This document shows positions 34,088-42,494 of a stretch of 64,000 nucleotides of DNA, in pieces. Source of the stretch: Nocardioides szechwanensis. GTDB lineage: Bacteria; Actinomycetota; Actinomycetes; Propionibacteriales; Nocardioidaceae. Numbering within the stretch: the stretch's first letter is position 1; every line of letters starts with the position of its first letter. The position numbers were made by a program, and so were the translations under genes. The notes beneath the pieces were generated by a model. That model did not search any database. It worked only from the letters and a program-made list of their open reading frames with translations, and was not told where the DNA came from. The DNA lies in the NCBI RefSeq assembly GCF_900103935.1, contig NZ_FNIC01000012.1, forward strand, positions 1 through 64,000, in the 5' to 3' direction.

Positions 34088-35206
34088 ATGCGCTTCTCGG
34101 GAACTGCATCACTGGCCACTGCAGTCACATTGACCACAGGTCTGCTGGCCCTGTCGGCGGACGTCATGGACCCCGGACAAGGGGTCGTCTCGCACGCCGC
34201 GGCCCCTGTTGGGTCCGCGGAAGAGCCCGGGTCACCGGTGCGCGTGACCGAGGTGCCGGTGACCGACGCCGGGCCGCAGGGGACCTCGTCGTACTCCATG
34301 GTCGGCGTGACCTGGCGCGGCGCCGACCCGGAGCTGCGGGTCCGGGCGCGCGGGGCCGAGGGCTGGGGCGAGTGGTTGTCTCCGGAGGTCCTCGACGACG
34401 GACCGGACGGTGGTGAGACCAGCAGCCTGCGCGCCACCCAGCCGCTCTGGGTCGGGCCGTCGGACGGGGTGCAGATCGACGCGAGCGGCGAGGGCTACCG
34501 CGACCTCGAGCTGGTCCTGATCGACCCCGGAGTGCTCACGTCGGACCGGACGGCGGGGCGTACCGACGTGTCGGCCCGGGGGGTCGCCCCGGAGTCGGAC
34601 CGCGCGCTGCGTCCCTGGCTGCTGAGCCGCACGAAGTGGGGCGCCGACCCGTCGTTGCGCAACGGCAGCCCGCGCTACAACGCCGGCCTGCGGCAGGTGC
34701 ACATCCACCACACCGCCACTGGCAACACCTACTCACGCGCGGACGTGCCGGGGATCCTGCGGGGGATGTACAGTTACCACACCCAGACTCTCGGCTGGTC
34801 CGACATTGGCTACAACTTCCTCGTCGACAAGTTCGGCCGGGCGTGGGTGGGCCGCGCCGGCGGCGTATCCCGGCTGGTGCGCGGGGCCCACACCCTGGGC
34901 TTCAACCACAGCTCCGTCGGGATCGCCGTGATCGGCAACTTCGAGCGCGGCCGGCCGTCGCAGAAGGCGCTGACCAAGGTGGTCCGGCTCGCCGCATGGA
35001 AGCTCGACCGGCACCGGCGCGACGCCCAGGGCCGGGTCGTGGTGACCTCGGAGGGCAGCGACCGGTACGCCGCCGGGCGCAGCGTGCGCCTGTTCGTCAT
35101 CACCGGCCACCGTGCTACCAACGAGACCGCCTGCCCCGGCGAGCGCCTGTACCAGGCGCTCCCTGCCATCCGTCGCCGCGCGCAGCAGCGCATCGACCGC
35201 TACTGA
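34088..35206 (+). CDS. secreted N-acetylmuramoyl-L-alanine amidase (PGRP family)
   Basis: The protein has 372 residues from ATG 34088; TTG 34079 would add three residues. The signal peptide covers about 1-27. An N-terminal beta-rich region of about 150 residues precedes the amidase_2/PGRP domain (about 200-360). The zinc ligands are visible in LRQVHIHHTATGNTYSRADV and in ITGHRATNETACPGERLY (histidine and cysteine). SDIGYNFLVDKFGRAWVGRA and HTLGFNHSSVGIAVIGNFER are typical PGRP segments. The enzyme cleaves the lactyl-alanine amide bond of peptidoglycan outside the cell. A TAACAA hexamer ten bases before the ATG may be its -10 element. Confidence 0.9.
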   Translation: MRFSGTASLATAVTLTTGLLALSADVMDPGQGVVSHAAAPVGSAEEPGSPVRVTEVPVTDAGPQGTSSYSMVGVTWRGADPELRVRARGAEGWGEWLSPEVLDDGPDGGETSSLRATQPLWVGPSDGVQIDASGEGYRDLELVLIDPGVLTSDRTAGRTDVSARGVAPESDRALRPWLLSRTKWGADPSLRNGSPRYNAGLRQVHIHHTATGNTYSRADVPGILRGMYSYHTQTLGWSDIGYNFLVDKFGRAWVGRAGGVSRLVRGAHTLGFNHSSVGIAVIGNFERGRPSQKALTKVVRLAAWKLDRHRRDAQGRVVVTSEGSDRYAAGRSVRLFVITGHRATNETACPGERLYQALPAIRRRAQQRIDRY

Positions 35207-35256
35207 GTCCGGCCGGAGCCGGTCGGCCCGCCCGGAAAGAAGTAGCGGTGGGCTCC

Positions 35257-35262
35257 TAGACT
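35257..35262 (+). promoter_or_regulatory. -10-like hexamer (TAGACT) for metG
   Basis: TAGACT lies seven bases before ATG 35270; no Shine-Dalgarno is present between them. Confidence 0.45.
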
Positions 35263-35269
35263 CCGGCAC

Positions 35270-37087
35270 ATGACTCATGTCCTGTCCGCCGTCGCCTGGC
35301 CGTACGCCAACGGCCCGCGCCACATCGGCCACGTGGCCGGTTTCGGTGTGCCCTCCGACGTCTTCAGCCGCTACATGCGGATGGACGGGCACGACGTACT
35401 CATGGTCTCGGGCACCGACGAGCACGGCACCCCGATCCTGGTGGCCGCCGACCAGCAGGGCGTCACCGCCCGCGACCTCGCCGACAAGAACAACGCGGTC
35501 ATCGTCCAGGACCTCGTCGACCTCGGCCTGTCCTACGACCTGTTCACCCGCACCACCACCGGCAACCACTACCTCGTGGTGCAGGAGATGTTCGAGACCG
35601 TGCACCGCAACGGCTACATGGTCGAGCAGACGACGTTTGGCGCCATCAGCCCGTCGACCGGGCGCACGCTGCCGGACCGCTACATCGAGGGCACCTGCCC
35701 TATCTGCGGGTACGCCGACGCGCGCGGCGACCAGTGCGACAACTGCGGCAACCAGCTCGACCCCACCGACCTGAAGAACCCGCGCTCCAAGATCAACGGC
35801 GAGACGCCGGAGTTCGTGGAGACCCAGCACTTCTTCCTCGACCTGCCCGCGCTCGCCGACGCGTTGACGGAGTGGCTCGACGGACGGGAGGCCACCGGCC
35901 TCTGGCGGCCCAACGTCATCAAGTTCTCCCAGAACATCCTCAAGGAGATCCGCCCGCGCGCGATGACCCGCGACATCGACTGGGGCATCCCGATCCCGCT
36001 CGACGGCTGGCGCGAGCAGCCGACCAAGCGCCTCTACGTGTGGTTCGACGCGGTCATCGGCTACCTGTCGGCGTCGATCGAGTGGGCCCGCCGCTCGGGC
36101 GACCCCGACGCGTGGCGCCGCTGGTGGAACGACCCGGAGTCGCTGTCCTACTACTTCATGGGCAAGGACAACATCGTCTTCCACAGCCAGATCTGGCCCG
36201 CCGAGCTCCTCGCGTACGACGGTCGCGGCGCCCTGGGCGGCGAGCCCGGCGCCTACGGCGACCTCCAGCTGCCCACCGAGGTGGTGTCGTCGGAGTTCAT
36301 GACCATGGAGTCCAAGCAGTTCTCCACCAGCCGCGGCCACGTGATCCTGGTCGGCGACATGCTGGCGCGCTACCAGCCCGACGCGCTGCGCTACTTCATC
36401 TGCGCCGCCGGCCCCGAGACCTCCGACTCCGACTTCACCTGGGCGGAGTTCGTGCAGCGCACCAACTCCGAGCTGGTGGCCGGCTGGGGCAACCTGGTCA
36501 ACCGCACGGCCACCATGATCGCCAAGAGCTTCGGCGAGATCCCGGCCGCCGCCACCCTCGAGCCGGTCGACGAGGCCGTGCTGACCGTCGTACGCGACGG
36601 CTTCGGGTCGGTCGGCGACCTGATCGGCCGCCACCGGCAGCGCGGCGCCATCGCCGAGGCGATGCGCGTGGTCGGCGAGGTCAACCGCTACCTCACCGTC
36701 ACCGAGCCCTACAAGATGAAGGACGAGTCGCAGCGCGAGCGCCTCGCGACCGTGCTCCACGTCGCCGCGCAGTGCGTGCTCGACTGCAACACGCTGCTCG
36801 CGCCCTTCCTGCCGCACTCCTCCAACCAGGTGTGGGCGGCCTACGGCGGCGAGGGCGAGTTCATGCCGATGCCACGCATCGAGCAGGTCGAGGACCTCGA
36901 CCCCGGCCACGGCGCCGGTCTCGACTTCTACCCGGTCATCACCGGCGACTACTCCGGCACGCCGCGCTGGGAGTCGCGCCCGGTCACCGTCGGCGCCAAG
37001 GTCGACAAGCCCACGCCGATCTTCACCAAGCTCGACCCGTCCGTGGTCGACGAGGAGCTCGAGAGGTTCAACGCCGGGTCCCTCTAG
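35270..37087 (+). CDS. metG: methionyl-tRNA synthetase
   Basis: The protein has 605 residues from ATG 35270. The class I catalytic core has the HIGH motif in [13 protein letters not shown]. The zinc knuckle has paired cysteines in [20 protein letters not shown]. The KMSKS-like loop is [12 protein letters not shown], the variant form used by this bacterial subgroup. [20 protein letters not shown] and [20 protein letters not shown] complete the core. The helical anticodon domain (about 415-560) includes [18 protein letters not shown]. There is no C-terminal EMAP/TRBP tRNA-binding domain. It charges initiator and elongator tRNA-Met. It is transcribed with a LURP-one gene that begins nine bases after its stop. 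Confidence 0.96.
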   Translation: MTHVLSAVAWPYANGPRHIGHVAGFGVPSDVFSRYMRMDGHDVLMVSGTDEHGTPILVAADQQGVTARDLADKNNAVIVQDLVDLGLSYDLFTRTTTGNHYLVVQEMFETVHRNGYMVEQTTFGAISPSTGRTLPDRYIEGTCPICGYADARGDQCDNCGNQLDPTDLKNPRSKINGETPEFVETQHFFLDLPALADALTEWLDGREATGLWRPNVIKFSQNILKEIRPRAMTRDIDWGIPIPLDGWREQPTKRLYVWFDAVIGYLSASIEWARRSGDPDAWRRWWNDPESLSYYFMGKDNIVFHSQIWPAELLAYDGRGALGGEPGAYGDLQLPTEVVSSEFMTMESKQFSTSRGHVILVGDMLARYQPDALRYFICAAGPETSDSDFTWAEFVQRTNSELVAGWGNLVNRTATMIAKSFGEIPAAATLEPVDEAVLTVVRDGFGSVGDLIGRHRQRGAIAEAMRVVGEVNRYLTVTEPYKMKDESQRERLATVLHVAAQCVLDCNTLLAPFLPHSSNQVWAAYGGEGEFMPMPRIEQVEDLDPGHGAGLDFYPVITGDYSGTPRWESRPVTVGAKVDKPTPIFTKLDPSVVDEELERFNAGSL

Positions 37088-37090
37088 GCT
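37085..37090 (+). promoter_or_regulatory. -10-like hexamer (TAGGCT) overlapping the metG stop codon
   Basis: The TAG stop of metG is the first half of TAGGCT, six bases before ATG 37097. This suggests the downstream gene also has its own leaderless start. Confidence 0.4.
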
Positions 37091-37096
37091 CTGCGC

Positions 37097-37666
37097 ATGA
37101 CCGACTCGATGTACCTGCCCACGTTCTTCGTCAAGCAGAAGTTCGCCATGACGACCAACCGCTACGAGCTGTTCGCCGCCAACCCCGACGGCAGCTTCGG
37201 GCAGTCGATGGGGCTCGCCGAGCAGAAGCGCCTCGCCTTCAAGGAGGAGGTGACGTTCTACGCGGACGACACCAAGACCCGCCCGGTCTTCAGCTTCAAG
37301 GCCCGCAAGAAGATCGACCTCAACGCCGGCTACGACATCTTCGACGAGGCCCGCAACCAGATCGGCTTCTTCCGCAAGGACTTCGGCGCCAGCCTGATGC
37401 GCTCGACGTTCCACATCGAGGGCCCGGGCTACGCCGGCACCGGCCAGGAGCGCAGCCAGGCGGTGGCGATCATCCGCCGCTTCACCGACATCCCGTTCCT
37501 GCCGATCCACTTCGACTTCGTGACCCCGGAGGGCCAGCCGCTCCTGGGCGTCGAGCGTCAGGGATCCGTGCGCGACAAGTACACCGTGCACGTGCCCGAC
37601 CAGCGCATCGACTTCCGGGTCGCGGCGGCGGTCGCGGTCGGGCTCGACGCCCTCATGCAGCGTTGA
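37097..37666 (+). CDS. LURP-one / scramblase-like protein
   Basis: The protein has 189 residues from ATG 37097. It is a single beta-barrel domain with the family's repeating strands. Examples are YLPTFFVKQKFAMTTNRYEL, VTFYADDTKTRPVFSFKARK and KIDLNAGYDIFDEARNQIGF, then FRKDFGASLMRSTFHIEGPG. LURP-one-related proteins share a fold with the tubby and scramblase domains; bacterial members have no firm function, and lipid binding is a possibility. The basic YTVHVPDQRIDFRVAAAVAV tail is a short helix. It lies between metG and an esterase, with two bases to the next start, so it is likely part of that operon. Confidence 0.8.
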   Translation: MTDSMYLPTFFVKQKFAMTTNRYELFAANPDGSFGQSMGLAEQKRLAFKEEVTFYADDTKTRPVFSFKARKKIDLNAGYDIFDEARNQIGFFRKDFGASLMRSTFHIEGPGYAGTGQERSQAVAIIRRFTDIPFLPIHFDFVTPEGQPLLGVERQGSVRDKYTVHVPDQRIDFRVAAAVAVGLDALMQR

Positions 37667-37668
37667 CG

Positions 37669-38550
37669 ATGCTCCACCCGGAGGCGCGCAAGGCACTCGA
37701 GGAAGAGGCCGGCGAGACCAAGGTGTTCGAGGACGGCTTCGACATCGAGACCTCGCGCGCCGAGGCCCGCGCGGCGGCCGCGGCTGAGCCGCGCGAGGGC
37801 GTCGCGGAGGTCCGCGACGTCGACGCGAACGGCGTACCGTGCCGGCTCTACCGCCCCGCCGACGCGCTGCCCGGCGTCGTCGTGCACCTGCACGGCGGCG
37901 GCTTCGTCTTCCACGACGTCGACGTGCACGACGCGGCGTCGCGACGGCTCGCCAACCGCACCCGGACCACCGTGCTCAGCGTCGACTACCGGCGACCGCC
38001 GGAGCACCGCTTCCCGGCAGCGCCCGAGGACGTCGACGCGGTGCTGGCCTGGTGGCGGGAGGACGGGCCGGTGTTCCTCCACGGAGACAGCGCGGGCGGC
38101 AACCTCGCCCTCGTCGCCGCCCTCAGGAACCCAGGCCTGGCGGCCGGTCTTGTGCTGATCTACCCGTTCCTCGACCCGAGCGCCGGCTTCGACTCCTACG
38201 ACACCGCCGCCGACGGCTTCGACCGCCGCGAGGCCGAGTGGTACTGGCAGCAGTACGCCGCCGGCCCGGCCGACCTCACCGACCGCGGCCTCGCGCCGCT
38301 GCTCTCGGACCGGCTCGGCGACCTGCCGCCGACCCTGGTGGTGACCGCCGAGCACGACCCGCTGCGCGACGAGGGCGAGCACCTCGTCACGCTCCTGGCC
38401 GAGGCGGGTGTACCCGTGGTGGGCACCCGCTACCTCGGGCAGGTCCACGGCTTCTGGCGCCACGACCAGGTCTTCACCGCCGCCGAGCCCTTGATGTTGC
38501 AGGTGGCGTCGTTCCTCACCTGGGTCAGGACCCGTGTGTCACCAGCGTGA
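37669..38550 (+). CDS. alpha/beta hydrolase of the hormone-sensitive lipase family
   Basis: The protein has 293 residues from ATG 37669. The oxyanion motif HLHGGGFVFHD and the nucleophile motif HGDSAGGNLAL are visible. TAEHDPLRDEG supplies the acid and GQVHGFWRHD the histidine. These are the hallmarks of HSL (Hormone_lip / alpha-beta hydrolase_3) enzymes, which hydrolyse small carboxyl esters in the cytoplasm. The protein has no signal peptide. It begins two bases after the LURP-one stop, so the genes are co-transcribed, and its 3' end overlaps a convergent secreted-protein gene by 26 bases. Substrate is unknown. Confidence 0.9.
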   Translation: MLHPEARKALEEEAGETKVFEDGFDIETSRAEARAAAAAEPREGVAEVRDVDANGVPCRLYRPADALPGVVVHLHGGGFVFHDVDVHDAASRRLANRTRTTVLSVDYRRPPEHRFPAAPEDVDAVLAWWREDGPVFLHGDSAGGNLALVAALRNPGLAAGLVLIYPFLDPSAGFDSYDTAADGFDRREAEWYWQQYAAGPADLTDRGLAPLLSDRLGDLPPTLVVTAEHDPLRDEGEHLVTLLAEAGVPVVGTRYLGQVHGFWRHDQVFTAAEPLMLQVASFLTWVRTRVSPA

Positions 38551-39562
38551 TCGTCGAGGCGACCCGCGAGGCCCGCTCGCACCGACCGCCGATCGTGCAC
38601 CGCACCAGCATCTCGCGGCGCTTGCCGTCGATCCGCAGCTCCATGACGACCAGGAACGCCCGGTTGCCCTCGAGCACCAGCTGTTCGCTGGAGTTGTACG
38701 CCGAGTGGTAGCCGCCGTCGTAGCTGCGCAGGATCCGACCGGTCCGCGCCTCGCGCAGCTGCGGCGAGTAGGTCTCGTACTCGGTCGTGAGCAGGACCGA
38801 CCCGTCTCCGGAGAGGTCGGTGGGGAGCATCTCGTTCTCGTAGCCCTGTTTCCAGACGACCGTGCCGGGCGCGGAGATCCGCCGCAGCTCGGTGCCGTCG
38901 CTGGTGCGGTGCGCGAACCAGTCGTGCCGGAGGCTGGCGAAGCTGACGTCGCCGTAGCGCCTCCCCGACTGCACGAAGACGCGCTCGAAGCGGCCGTCGC
39001 CCCGCCAGACCTTGAGGCGGCTCCCGTTGCCGATCGCGGCGCGGTGGGGGGTCACGTCGAGCAGCGACCAGATCTCGCTCCTGGCCGAGATCCAGGTCCG
39101 CCGGACGGCTCCGTCGACCAGGCTCACCTTCGACAGCCGGGTGCGGGAGCGGGCGTCGTACGACGCGACGTAGAGCAGGTTGCCGGCGATCTGCCAGCCG
39201 TTGTCGCCGTAGCGGTCCACCCACGGCTCTCCGAGCATCGAGACGCGGCCGGAGGGACGCACCTTGAAGACCGCGCTGCGGTCCTCGCCGTACGGCGCCC
39301 ACACGACGGCGTCGGAGCGGAACCGCCCGATCAGCCGGGCCTGGCCGGTGACGCCCGCCGGCCGCTCGAAGGTGACCGTCCGGCCGTCGGCGAAGCGGAT
39401 CTGGTTGCCGACCATCGACAGCACACGTGGCGCGGGGCCTCGCTCGAGCTGGAGCGGGTGCTGAAGTTGCGCGCGAGGCTCGTCGGCGACCGCGGGAACC
39501 GCGGGCACGAGGGTCGTCGCGAGCGCGGACAGGGCGACCGCCAGGGTCAGGCGCAGATGCAT
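38525..39562 (-). CDS. secreted beta-propeller-like protein, unknown function
   Basis: The protein has 345 residues from ATG 39562 (MHLRLTLAVALSALATTLVP). The signal peptide is cleaved near AVA-DEP. The mature part is a string of short beta repeats, about 40-45 residues each, with turns such as GQIRFADGRTVTF-like GNQIRFADG, VVWAPYGEDRSAVFKV, GNLLYVASYDARSRTRLSKV, GNGSRLKVWRGDGRFE and SGDGSVLLTTEYETYSPQLR. This recurring pattern suggests a six- or seven-bladed propeller. Two cysteines near the C-terminus (VRCTIGGRCERAS) may form a disulfide. No enzyme motif is seen. It is convergent with the HSL-type hydrolase and overlaps it by 26 bases. Confidence 0.75.
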   Translation of the reverse strand: MHLRLTLAVALSALATTLVPAVPAVADEPRAQLQHPLQLERGPAPRVLSMVGNQIRFADGRTVTFERPAGVTGQARLIGRFRSDAVVWAPYGEDRSAVFKVRPSGRVSMLGEPWVDRYGDNGWQIAGNLLYVASYDARSRTRLSKVSLVDGAVRRTWISARSEIWSLLDVTPHRAAIGNGSRLKVWRGDGRFERVFVQSGRRYGDVSFASLRHDWFAHRTSDGTELRRISAPGTVVWKQGYENEMLPTDLSGDGSVLLTTEYETYSPQLREARTGRILRSYDGGYHSAYNSSEQLVLEGNRAFLVVMELRIDGKRREMLVRCTIGGRCERASRVASTITLVTHGS

Positions 39563-39665
39563 GGGGCTCTCCCGGATGTTCAGCAGGTCGTGCAGTGGGG
39601 GTATCAACGAGTCTGACGCACGGGCGGCCGGGAAGGTTGTCAGCAGGGTCTGGGAGGATTCCCGC

Positions 39666-40166
39666 ATGCGCGTCCACGTCGGATCCGACCATGCCGGCCT
39701 CGAGCTCAAGGACCACCTGGTCGGCTGGCTGACCCAGCACGGCTACGAGCCGGTCGACCACGGCCCCTTCGTCTACGACGCCCAGGACGACTACCCCGTC
39801 TTCTGCCTGCGCGCCGCTGAAGGCGTGGTCGCCGACCGCGAGGCCGGCCAGGACAGCCTCGGCGTCGTGATCGGCGGCTCCGGCAACGGCGAGCAGATGG
39901 CGGCCAATAAGGTGCGCGGCGTGCGGTCGGCGCTCGCGTGGTCCGAGGAGACCGCGGCGCTGGCCCGCGAGCACAACGACGCCAACGTCGTCTCCGTCGG
40001 GGGCCGGATGCACTCCCTGGAGGACATGACCCGCTTCGTCGAGGTCTTCCTCACGACCGACTTCTCCGGTGACGAGCGGCACGTACGCCGGATCGGCCAG
40101 CTGGCGTCCTACGAGACCTCTGGCGAGCTCCCGTCGCTGCCGGAGTCCGCCCGCCGCGATGCCTGA
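39666..40166 (+). CDS. rpiB: ribose-5-phosphate isomerase B
   Basis: The protein has 166 residues from ATG 39666. The Rossmann-like start MRVHVGSDHAGLELKDHLVG carries the SDHAG motif. The active-site GVVIGGSGNGEQMAANKVRG loop is present, as are RSALAWSEETAALAREHNDA, NVVSVGGRMHSLEDMTRFVE and FLTTDFSGDERHVRRI. The enzyme interconverts ribose-5-phosphate and ribulose-5-phosphate in the pentose phosphate pathway. Its stop overlaps the start of the nei gene, so both are co-expressed. A slightly longer C-terminus (about ten residues) than typical is seen. Confidence 0.95.
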   Translation: MRVHVGSDHAGLELKDHLVGWLTQHGYEPVDHGPFVYDAQDDYPVFCLRAAEGVVADREAGQDSLGVVIGGSGNGEQMAANKVRGVRSALAWSEETAALAREHNDANVVSVGGRMHSLEDMTRFVEVFLTTDFSGDERHVRRIGQLASYETSGELPSLPESARRDA

Positions 40167-41007
40167 GGGGCACACCCTCCACCGGCTCGCGCGCGACCTG
40201 GAGGCGGCCTTCGCCGGGCGCCTGGTCCGGGTGGGGAGCCCGCAGGGCCGCTTCGCCGACTCCGCCGCCCTGCTCGACGGTCAGGTGGTCGAGGGTGCCG
40301 AGTCGTGGGGCAAGCACCTGTTCATCGCGTTCCCCGACGAGCGGCTGGTCCACGTCCACCTCGGCCTCTACGGCGGCTTCGACGTGCGCACCGGGGTCGA
40401 CGAGGTCCCGCTGCCGGTCGGCCAGGTGCGGCTGCGGCTGGTCACCGCCGACGCCGGCCCCACGTCGTACGCCGACCTGCGCGGCGCCACGGCCTGCGAG
40501 CTGCTCACCGCCCAGCAGCGCGACGCGATCCTCGCGCGCACCGGCCCCGACCCGATCCGTGAGGATCAGGACCCGACCCTCGCGTGGGAGCGGGTCCGCC
40601 GCAGCAAGGCGCCCATCGGCGGGCTGCTGATGGACCAGTCGGTCCTGGCCGGCGTCGGCAACGTCTACCGCGCCGAGGTGCTGTTCCGCCAACGTGTCCA
40701 CCCGCTGCGACCGGGCAACACCCTCCGGGTGGGGCAGTGGCGGGCCATGTGGGACGACCTCGTCGAGCTGATGGCCGAGGGCGTCCGCACCGGACGGATC
40801 AACACCGTCCGCCCCGAGCACACCCCGGAGGCGATGGGCCGGCCGCCGCGCGTCGACGACCACGGCGGGGAGGTCTACGTCTACCGGCGCACGGGCCGGC
40901 CGTGCCACGTCTGCGGGTCGATGGTCCGCACCGGCGTGCTCCAGACGAGGAACATCTTCTGGTGTCCCCGATGCCAGCCCGCGTTCCGCTCCAGGGCCCT
41001 AGGCTGA
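40159..41007 (+). CDS. nei: DNA glycosylase/AP lyase, endonuclease VIII-like (Nei)
   Basis: The protein has 282 residues from ATG 40159, overlapping the rpiB stop by eight bases. The N-terminal MPEGHTLHRLARDLEAAFAG supplies the catalytic proline 2 and glutamate 3 of the Fpg/Nei family. The helix-two-turns-helix GGLLMDQSVLAGVGNVYRAE is present. The C-terminal zinc finger has two CxxC pairs, CHVCGS and CPRCQ. The gene product removes oxidised bases from DNA and cleaves the strand. The PEGHTLHR sequence is of the actinobacterial Nei2 type rather than MutM (MPELPEVE). It is followed closely by the PP2C-type phosphatase gene. Confidence 0.9.
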   Translation: MPEGHTLHRLARDLEAAFAGRLVRVGSPQGRFADSAALLDGQVVEGAESWGKHLFIAFPDERLVHVHLGLYGGFDVRTGVDEVPLPVGQVRLRLVTADAGPTSYADLRGATACELLTAQQRDAILARTGPDPIREDQDPTLAWERVRRSKAPIGGLLMDQSVLAGVGNVYRAEVLFRQRVHPLRPGNTLRVGQWRAMWDDLVELMAEGVRTGRINTVRPEHTPEAMGRPPRVDDHGGEVYVYRRTGRPCHVCGSMVRTGVLQTRNIFWCPRCQPAFRSRALG

Positions 41008-41043
41008 AGCTCCCTCCCACGACCGGCCCAGACTGGACCCCCC

Positions 41044-42141
41044 ATGACCGCGACGTACGACGCAGCTCCGCCTGCCCGGACGCCCAGGTGGCGGCGGTCG
41101 TGGCGGCTGTTCCTCCGCCGCGGGCTGAGCACGGAGTCGCAGATCGCGCTCGTGCTGGCCGTCGTCGTCATCGGGATCACCGTCGCCGTGGCGATCTGGC
41201 CGACACAGATGCCGTTCACGGCGTTGATGCTTCCGCTGCTCGTGGCCAGCGTGCTGCTCGGTCCGCGCACCCTGCCATGGTTCGTCATCTTCCTGATGGT
41301 GATGCTCGCCGTGACCCTGACGCAGCAGGTCGAGGTCACGGCGCGCATCCTCTCGGCCACCCTGGTGCAGGTTGCGATGGGGCTGGTGGTCCTCGCGACG
41401 AGCGTGCGCCGCACGGCTCTCGGCGTGGCTGGGCTGCGCGGCGAGTCCATGTTCATCGACCTGCGCGACCGGATCCTCACCCAGGGCGGCATCCCCGACC
41501 TGCCGCCCGGCTGGCAGGTCCAGTCGGCGCTGAAGTCCGCCGGCGGCACGCCGTTCGCCGGCGACTTCGTGGTCGCGGCGCGGCGCGGTGACAACCTCGA
41601 GGTGGTCGTGGTCGACGTGTCCGGCAAGGGCGCCGAGGCCGGCACCCGCGCGTTGCTGCTGTCCGGCGCGTTCGGCGGCCTGCTCGGGGCCATGCCCCCG
41701 ACCCGGTTCCTCCCCGCCGCCAACGACTACCTGCTGCGCCAGGAGTGGGAGGAGGGCTTCGCGACTGCGATCCACCTCTCCCTCGACCTCAACAGCGGCG
41801 ACTACGAGATCCGTACGGCGGGCCACCCGCCCGCCGCCCACCGCACCGCCGGGTCGGGCCGGTGGCAGGTGCTGCGCACCGAGGGCCCCGTCCTGGGGCT
41901 GATCCCGGACGCCACGTTCACCTGTGCCCACGGGCATCTCGGCAAGGGCGACGCCGTGATCCTCTACACCGACGGCATGGTCGAGGAGCCGCGGCGCGAC
42001 ATCGACCTCGGCATCGACCGGATGCTCGGCCAGGCCGAGTCGCTGCTGCGCGGGTCCTTCGACGGTGCCGCGACCCGCCTCACCGAGGCGCTCGGGTCAC
42101 CCGACGACGACCGCGCGATGCTCGTCGTACACCGCCCGTAG
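41044..42141 (+). CDS. membrane-bound SpoIIE/RsbU-type serine phosphatase
   Basis: The protein has 365 residues from ATG 41044. The N-terminus is cytoplasmic and basic. Four membrane helices follow (about 35-125), including IALVLAVVVIGITVAVAIWP and LLVASVLLGPRTLPWFVIFL. The PP2C-like domain of the SpoIIE type (about 165-365) has FAGDFVVAARRGDNLEVVVV, VDVSGKGAEAGTRALLLSGA and YEIRTAGHPPAAH. Its last visible motif is GDAVILYTDGMVEEPRRDID, with metal-binding aspartates. Such phosphatases usually dephosphorylate anti-anti-sigma factors in stress-response switches. No such partner is adjacent here. A perfect hairpin follows the stop. Confidence 0.88.
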   Translation: MTATYDAAPPARTPRWRRSWRLFLRRGLSTESQIALVLAVVVIGITVAVAIWPTQMPFTALMLPLLVASVLLGPRTLPWFVIFLMVMLAVTLTQQVEVTARILSATLVQVAMGLVVLATSVRRTALGVAGLRGESMFIDLRDRILTQGGIPDLPPGWQVQSALKSAGGTPFAGDFVVAARRGDNLEVVVVDVSGKGAEAGTRALLLSGAFGGLLGAMPPTRFLPAANDYLLRQEWEEGFATAIHLSLDLNSGDYEIRTAGHPPAAHRTAGSGRWQVLRTEGPVLGLIPDATFTCAHGHLGKGDAVILYTDGMVEEPRRDIDLGIDRMLGQAESLLRGSFDGAATRLTEALGSPDDDRAMLVVHRP

Positions 42142-42151
42142 CGGCTGCCAC

Positions 42152-42169
42152 AGCGCTCGTCCGAGCGCT
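42152..42169 (+). terminator. stem-loop after the SpoIIE-type phosphatase
   Basis: An 8-bp perfect inverted repeat (agcgctcg with cgagcgct) has only two central bases. It lies ten bases past the stop and upstream of the tRNA genes. Confidence 0.6.
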
Positions 42170-42252
42170 CGGGCCGTTTGGGGGAGTTCGCCGTGCGTGT
42201 GGCACCATGACAGCCGCACATTTCACGCCTACGACGGCGTGCGATGACGCAC

Positions 42253-42326
42253 GCGGATGTAGCTCAATGGTAGAGCCTCAGTCTTCCAAACTGATTACGC
42301 GGGTTCGATTCCCGTCATCCGCTCCA
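42253..42326 (+). tRNA. tRNA-Gly (anticodon UCC), CCA encoded
   Basis: The acceptor stem GCGGATG/CATCCGC, D-arm GCTC-AATGGTA-GAGC, anticodon loop CTTCCAA (UCC) and T-arm GCGGG-TTCGATT-CCCGT fold cleanly. Discriminator T and CCA follow at 42323-42326. Confidence 0.96.
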
Positions 42327-42384
42327 AGGAGCCCCGAGCGCACGCGTTCACGGCGTCTTGACCACCAGATCACCCATGCATCAA

Positions 42385-42457
42385 CGGGGCGTAGCGTAGT
42401 GGCTAGCGCGCCTGCTTTGGGAGCAGGAGACCGCAGGTTCGAGTCCTGTCGCCCCGA
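42385..42457 (+). tRNA. tRNA-Pro (anticodon UGG)
   Basis: The acceptor stem CGGGGCG/CGCCCCG, anticodon stem CCTGC/GCAGG with loop TTTGGGA (UGG), and T-arm GCAGG-TTCGAGT-CCTGT are all present. CCA is not encoded (cgc follows). It lies 37 bases before the trigger factor gene. Confidence 0.96.
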
Positions 42458-42494
42458 CGCACGAACCACCATCAGAGATCAGAGGAGACCACCT

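Noticed and set aside
34733-37696. 987-residue open frame on the minus strand opposite metG and its neighbours
   Set aside because: It is a shadow of strongly GC-biased codons of real genes. metG and the LURP-one protein on the plus strand match known families along their full length; the antisense product has no recognisable motif and is rich in Val/Asp/Gly/Arg, as such shadows are.
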